Positions 36,688-40,353 of a stretch of DNA of 40,353 nucleotides are shown one piece after another. Source of the stretch: Candidatus Zixiibacteriota bacterium (lineage in GTDB: Bacteria > Zixibacteria > MSB-5A5 > GN15 > FEB-12); NCBI GenBank assembly GCA_024278935.1, contig JAJRSF010000043.1, positions 1-40,353 of the forward strand, read 5' to 3'. The notes under the pieces are model-generated. The model had not been told where the DNA came from and made no database searches. It saw nothing but the letters and a program-made list of their open reading frames with translations. The position numbers and the translations under genes are program-made. Each line of letters opens with the position of its first letter. Within the stretch, counting starts at the first letter, position 1.

Positions 36688-37896
36688 ATGCCTAAAAGAA
36701 TTTTATTAGCTGAAGAATCTGATACGATTAGAAAAATTGCTGAATCTCTGCTCAGACAAAATGGGTTTGAGGTTCTCTCGATGACTACCGGGGCAAAAGC
36801 TCTTGAAGTGCTCAATTTTACTTCTCCTGATTTGATTGTTGTCGCTTATGATATGAAGTTTAAAGGCGAAACAACTCTTTTTGAAAAACTTAAATCTGAT
36901 TCGAAAATTTCACAAATCCCTCTGGTATTGCTTGCTAATGAAGATGCGACTGATTTACCTCTGCCAACTGAAGCGGTGATTTCGAAACCATTTGACCCAA
37001 AAGAATTCATAGAAAAGATAAATCTATTTTCGGGGCAATCACAATCAACTCCTAATCCACTTGCGAATTCAGATTTAGGCAATGATGATGAGTTTTTAGA
37101 TATGGCTTTAGGGCTTGACCAACTCGATGTGACCGATTCGGAAGTCATGGGTAAAACGATTACGAAAAAAATTAAAAAGCAGCCATCTGTTGAGAAGATG
37201 ATCGGCTTTGAACATAAAGAAGATATAACAGATAACCAGTCTGATTCTGGCAGAATTGAATCGCTCATGATTACAGACGATCATACTGATATAAAACATA
37301 GCCAGCAGTCGACTCCTAACGCTCCTGAATTAACCGGGACAGGCAAGCTCGATATTTTGGATGATCAGTTTGGTATTGTCAATGCTAATTTAGGTGAAGA
37401 TTCAAAGGAAGATACTGATCATGATTACAACTGGTTTCTCGATGAATTAGCTAGTGATAATAATATTGATGCCGGTAAACCAAAATCAGGGTCTCAGTCA
37501 AATGGCTCATTGGATTCTCAAAGTTTGACGTTTGAAGATAACGCATCGAAGGTCAGCCCGTCAACTCCTGCGAATCAACAATCGGCAGTATCTCAGCCAT
37601 CATCGGTGGATAAATTTATAGATGAGTTCAAAAAAGAAGTTGAAAAATTTGGTTCTGATGAACCTGAGTCGATTACATTAAAAGATCCAAATCAGAAATT
37701 ATCTGAATCCGGGTCTGTCATGCAATGGACAGATTCCGTTGAAAATATAACACCTCAACAGATTCAAATATTCAAAAAAGAATTTGTTTCTGAACTTGCT
37801 GAAAAGCTGGCAGTTAAAATTGCTGATAAAATTGATGCGGAGAAACTTCTCCAGTTGCTCAAACAAGAAATTATCAATAAAGCAAAAAAAATCTAA
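36688..37896 (+). CDS. Receiver-domain protein with degenerate phosphorylation site and long linker
   Basis: The first 115 residues have the response-regulator fold (KRILLAEESDTIRKIAESLLRQNGFEVL ... ISKPFDPKEFIEKI). However, the position of the phospho-acceptor Asp is Ala53 in PDLIVVAYDMKFKG; the nearest Asp is residue 55. The acidic pair is EE/SD, the usual Thr/Ser is Ala84, and only Lys100 is kept. Phosphotransfer is therefore doubtful. Residues 116-330 form a low-complexity, acidic, Ser/Asn-rich linker. The last 60 residues are an amphipathic helical region (TPQQIQIFKKEFVSELAEKLAVKIADKIDAEKLL) that probably mediates binding. There is no DNA-binding output domain. It follows the rhomboid gene by 18 nt. 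Its role is unknown, perhaps as a scaffold. Confidence 0.7.
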   Translation: MPKRILLAEESDTIRKIAESLLRQNGFEVLSMTTGAKALEVLNFTSPDLIVVAYDMKFKGETTLFEKLKSDSKISQIPLVLLANEDATDLPLPTEAVISKPFDPKEFIEKINLFSGQSQSTPNPLANSDLGNDDEFLDMALGLDQLDVTDSEVMGKTITKKIKKQPSVEKMIGFEHKEDITDNQSDSGRIESLMITDDHTDIKHSQQSTPNAPELTGTGKLDILDDQFGIVNANLGEDSKEDTDHDYNWFLDELASDNNIDAGKPKSGSQSNGSLDSQSLTFEDNASKVSPSTPANQQSAVSQPSSVDKFIDEFKKEVEKFGSDEPESITLKDPNQKLSESGSVMQWTDSVENITPQQIQIFKKEFVSELAEKLAVKIADKIDAEKLLQLLKQEIINKAKKI

Positions 37897-37967
37897 AATT
37901 CTTCAAACTATTCAGTCCTCATACGGTTATACTATAAAACAACTAAGTTTTGCATGAGAAACAATCT

Positions 37968-37986
37968 TGACAAGTTAAGGTTGTCA
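37968..37986. promoter_or_regulatory. Palindromic site upstream of dsbD
   Basis: TGACAA (37968-37973) and TTGTCA (37981-37986) form a perfect inverted repeat with a 7-nt spacer, overlapping a TTGACA that could be the dsbD -35 box. No good -10 follows at 17 nt, so promoter assignment is weak. Confidence 0.25.
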
Positions 37987-38029
37987 GACTAATTTATGTG
38001 CTAAATATTGATTTGGAAGGATTACTATA

Positions 38030-38746
38030 ATGCCGTTAGATTTTCTAAAACAAACTAAGAACTCTTTTTTACTGACATGCTTGTTATTACTTATAGCAGT
38101 GACTCCAGTTTTTGCACAAACAGATTTTGGCGGAGGCGGCGATACTGAACCAATTGTAACTATCTCATCAGTTTTTTCAAGCTCCGAAGCAGAAGTAGGC
38201 AAGGCATATGATGCTGCCTTAATCGTGCATATTTTGGATCATTGGCATATCAACTCGGATGCTCCACTTCAAGACTTTCTCATTCCTGCTAAACTTACAA
38301 GTGGCGAGTTTACCGACTACACAATTTTAGATGTGAACTACCCGTCAGCATCTACTATTAATGTCGGTGGTAGTGATATGTTGGTATATAGTAATAAAGC
38401 AGTAGTGAAATTTAAAGTTTTGATAAATGAAAAATATAACGGTTCTACTATTGATATTCCGCTTTCCTTTTCTTTCCAACCATGTGATGATAAAACTTGT
38501 GTAGCTCCAGATGAATTAACACAAAATTTAAAAATAAAAATAGGTTCAAACGGCACAGCTCTGAATCAGGAATTGTTTGCTGCTCAAACAACACAAACTA
38601 AAACTGAAGTAATAGTAGAGGAAGCCGATCCTATAGTTTCGGCAGAGGCAAATGAACTACAACAAATTATAGATGAAAATGGTTTCTGGGGATATTTCTT
38701 AGTTCTTGGGATTGCATTTATCACCGGGCTTCTGCTTTCATTCTAG
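38030..38746 (+). CDS. dsbD: DsbD thiol:disulfide interchange protein, N-terminal part up to an in-frame TAG
   Basis: AAGGA lies 8 nt before ATG 38030. The 238 residues contain a signal peptide (FLLTCLLLLIAVTPVFAQ), the periplasmic DsbD alpha domain with its redox pair in FQPCDDKTCVAPD (Cys152 and Cys157), and the start of the first membrane helix (GYFLVLGIAFITGLLLSF). TAG at 38744-38746 stops the frame exactly where the family reads T/S in the motif FTPCVYPM. The next codons, still in frame, give PCTYPMIPITVS. DsbD moves electrons from cytoplasmic thioredoxin to periplasmic thiol proteins. The interruption is either a real mutation or a base error. Alone, this fragment would be a periplasmic domain with one membrane anchor and no electron source. 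Confidence 0.85.
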   Translation: MPLDFLKQTKNSFLLTCLLLLIAVTPVFAQTDFGGGGDTEPIVTISSVFSSSEAEVGKAYDAALIVHILDHWHINSDAPLQDFLIPAKLTSGEFTDYTILDVNYPSASTINVGGSDMLVYSNKAVVKFKVLINEKYNGSTIDIPLSFSFQPCDDKTCVAPDELTQNLKIKIGSNGTALNQELFAAQTTQTKTEVIVEEADPIVSAEANELQQIIDENGFWGYFLVLGIAFITGLLLSF

Positions 38747-39925
38747 CCATGTACTTATCCGATGATTCCGATTACGGTTTCGATATTTGCGGGTCAGTCA
38801 CGTTCGATGGGACGTGGATTTATTCTGTCATTATTTTATGTCGGGTCGATGGCGTTTGTCTATGGAATAATGGGGCTGATAGTTTCGCTTGTCGGTGGAG
38901 TCTTTGGGGCGTGGCTTGCGAACCCGATGGTCGTGATCGGCATGTCGGTTGTCTTTGTCATATTTGCACTTTCAATGTTTGGTTTATACAATCTTGAAGT
39001 ACCGATGGCACTCCGAAACAAATTAAGCTCATCAGGGAAAAAGAGTGGAGTTGGTGGGGTGATAATTTTAGGTGCTATTGCTGCTTTGGTAATCTCGCCA
39101 TGTGTCGGACCATTTGTCGCAGGAATTCTTGCATATATCTCGACTTTCCAAGACCCACTGTTTGGCTTTTTGATACTCTTCGTTTTTGCTATTGGGCTCG
39201 GAACGTTATACATTATTGTTGGTACATTTTCGTCGGCGATTACATCGCTTCCCGGTGCAGGGGGATGGATGGAGACTGTCAAGAAATTCTTCGGATTTGT
39301 ACTTCTTATGACGGCACTTTATTTCTTACGGACGATTTTACCTGAAAATATTTTGGTTCTTTTGACAGGTCTTCTGCTTTTAGCTCTTGCTGTTTTTGGC
39401 GGAGGGCTTGATAAGTTGACATCGGAATCACCATTTTTTGATCGGTTAAAGAAATTTATCGGCGTTATGTCGTTTCTTGTAGCGATCTATTTACTTGGTG
39501 GCTTGTTGCTTATGAACGGATTTATACTACCGGAAATGTCGTCGATTGGTGTAAGTTCATCTACTCATCAGGAAGCAGAAATTGACTGGAAAACTGATTT
39601 AAATGCAGGGCTTGCTCTTGCCAAAGAAACCGGTAAACCGGTGATGATTGATACTTGGGCAACATGGTGTGCAAATTGTAAAGTGCTCGATAAAAAAACT
39701 TTTCAGAATGCGTCGGTTGTCGATGAGTCCAAACGGTTTATAGCTTTGAAGATTCAACTTGAAACATCTGATTCACCGGAATCGAAACAGTTTATGAAAC
39801 AGTTTGGTATGAAATCATATTCACTTCCGACAGTTTTACTTTTAAGCCCGGATGGAAAAGTGAAAAAGATTTTAACCGGCGTTGTTGGTCCTGATAAAAT
39901 GATTGCGGAAATGCAAAAATTATAA
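38747..39925 (+). CDS. dsbD: DsbD, membrane and C-terminal thioredoxin domains (continues in frame after TAG)
   Basis: The frame continues without shift from the TAG at 38744. PCTYPMIPITVSIFAGQ, with the first membrane redox Cys, is followed by several membrane helices. A second conserved segment, LVISPCVGPFVAGIL, carries the partner Cys. The C-terminal gamma domain is thioredoxin-like, with DTWATWCANCKVLDKKTF (CANC) and the cis-proline in SYSLPTVLLLSPDG. The first ATG in this part (38762) lies inside the conserved motif after the catalytic Cys and has no ribosome-binding site, so it is not a natural start. Together with the upstream part the gene would encode about 631 residues, a normal DsbD length. 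It ends before a strong terminator. Confidence 0.85.
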   Translation, partial: PCTYPMIPITVSIFAGQSRSMGRGFILSLFYVGSMAFVYGIMGLIVSLVGGVFGAWLANPMVVIGMSVVFVIFALSMFGLYNLEVPMALRNKLSSSGKKSGVGGVIILGAIAALVISPCVGPFVAGILAYISTFQDPLFGFLILFVFAIGLGTLYIIVGTFSSAITSLPGAGGWMETVKKFFGFVLLMTALYFLRTILPENILVLLTGLLLLALAVFGGGLDKLTSESPFFDRLKKFIGVMSFLVAIYLLGGLLLMNGFILPEMSSIGVSSSTHQEAEIDWKTDLNAGLALAKETGKPVMIDTWATWCANCKVLDKKTFQNASVVDESKRFIALKIQLETSDSPESKQFMKQFGMKSYSLPTVLLLSPDGKVKKILTGVVGPDKMIAEMQKL

Positions 39926-39950
39926 AACGAAATATTTTAAATAAATTGTG

Positions 39951-39988
39951 AATAGTGTTCCTGTTTGAAACAGGTGCACTATTTTTTT
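39951..39988 (+). terminator. Rho-independent terminator after dsbD
   Basis: AATAGTG (39951-39957) pairs with CACTATT (39977-39983), and inside it CCTGT pairs with ACAGG around a TTTGAA-type loop, with a small internal loop and then a T run. It lies 26 nt after the dsbD stop. Confidence 0.88.
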
Positions 39989-40080
39989 GTAAAAAAATAT
40001 TTTTGAGACTTGACTGTAAAAATTCAACAAAGTATATTTGTTTTCATAAAAGAATAATCTCTTAGAATAGTGAAAAAAAT

Positions 40081-40353
40081 ATGTCAACCGAAAAAAATAA
40101 AACAGTAATCGCAGTTTGTATTCAAGAGCCTCAAGAAGATGGTTCCTCTATGGACTTTGGTGCTATCACCGGTGATAATCTTCGGTTTTTGCATCAAGCA
40201 TTTATTACCGATACTCTCATGGGAGCATCGACAATTCAGGAAGCTGATATTCGTTTGTATCATGTTGATTCTCCTGAACGAAAAAAATTAGTTAAAATAG
40301 TAACAGATTATATTACGAAACAGACCAAAGATGTTGAACCTACTTTTATAAAA
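40081..40353 (+). CDS. Partial gene, possibly DUF2064 / TIGR04282 glycosyltransferase-like
   Basis: The frame opens at ATG 40081 and runs off the right edge, showing 91 residues. It begins MSTEKNKTVIAVCIQEPQED, with a strand that fits a Rossmann or GT-A opening. The helix NLRFLHQAFITDTLMGASTI and the strand ADIRLYHVDSPERKKL follow. The order strand, AFxxDTL helix, then a strand ending in a short acidic loop recalls the DUF2064 nucleotide-sugar-transferase-like family. The usual opening K(Y/A)PxPGxVKTRL is not present in standard form, so the call is tentative. It has no strong ribosome-binding site and lies after the dsbD terminator. Confidence 0.4.
   Translation, partial: MSTEKNKTVIAVCIQEPQEDGSSMDFGAITGDNLRFLHQAFITDTLMGASTIQEADIRLYHVDSPERKKLVKIVTDYITKQTKDVEPTFIK

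Noticed and set aside
38744-38746. Pyrrolysine at the dsbD TAG
   Set aside because: The position is normally Thr/Ser in DsbD, TAG is used as an ordinary stop by several genes here, and there is no pyl gene in view.
38762-39925. Independent CcdA-like gene starting at ATG 38762
   Set aside because: The ATG falls within the conserved DsbD motif after its catalytic Cys, no ribosome-binding site precedes it, and the frame is continuous with the upstream DsbD domain.
1-40353. CRISPR array, tRNA, rRNA, insertion sequence or prophage
   Set aside because: No regularly spaced identical repeats, no tRNA-like cloverleaf in the gaps, and no transposase, integrase or phage genes were found. The only large tandem repeats are protein-coding.

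Overview
The window is a low-GC bacterial chromosomal segment with no mobile element, phage, CRISPR array, rRNA or tRNA that I can see. Diderm genes (BamA, an OmpH/Skp chaperone, lipoproteins, DsbD) sit beside large secreted proteins. These carry FG-GAP/VCBS, PKD, cohesin-like and dockerin-like modules and, in two cases, C-terminal type IX secretion (Por) sorting tails. This mix suggests an uncultured FCB-group lineage (Zixibacteria, Marinimicrobia or Calditrichota-like). The placement is an inference from domain style only.

Layout. 1-3493 (minus): rplU-bamA-ompH, with rpmA absent after rplU. 3729-7604 (plus): uvrB, a lipoprotein of unknown function, and a prohibitin-like SPFH lipoprotein. 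7605-7943: non-coding, with three hairpin repeats. 7944-8864 (minus): an ATP-grasp protein. 9020-11380 (plus): a secreted FG-GAP/PKD/dockerin protein. 11390-13348 (minus): acetyl-CoA synthetase. 13444-16641 (minus) and 17082-26519 (plus): two divergently transcribed secreted proteins with type IX tails. The second is a giant of about 30 tandem cysteine-bearing Ig-like repeats, broken by one in-frame TAA. 26583-34756 (minus): a tightly packed cluster transcribed dtd-maf-rodZ-(GT9-like)-smc-ftsY-yjbQ-rlmH. 35132-39925 (plus): trxA, a small membrane gene with an in-frame TGA, a rhomboid protease, a degenerate receiver-domain protein, and dsbD broken by an in-frame TAG. The window ends in a partial gene that may belong to the DUF2064 family.

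How the genes fit together. The minus cluster combines tRNA proofreading, rRNA methylation, chromosome segregation, SRP targeting and cell-shape functions. TrxA and DsbD form the usual cytoplasm-to-periplasm reducing route. The small membrane gene between them is the most interesting object here: its reading frame continues through TGA to a Cys five residues later. A perfect 7-bp hairpin has its loop 23 nt after the TGA, as expected for a bacterial SECIS element, so it is a candidate membrane selenoprotein.

Three otherwise intact reading frames each carry one nonsense codon (TAA, TGA, TAG), and yjbQ shows an apparent 1-nt frameshift. These could be biology (selenocysteine for the TGA, decay or phase variation for others) or consensus errors, and read-level checking would separate the two.
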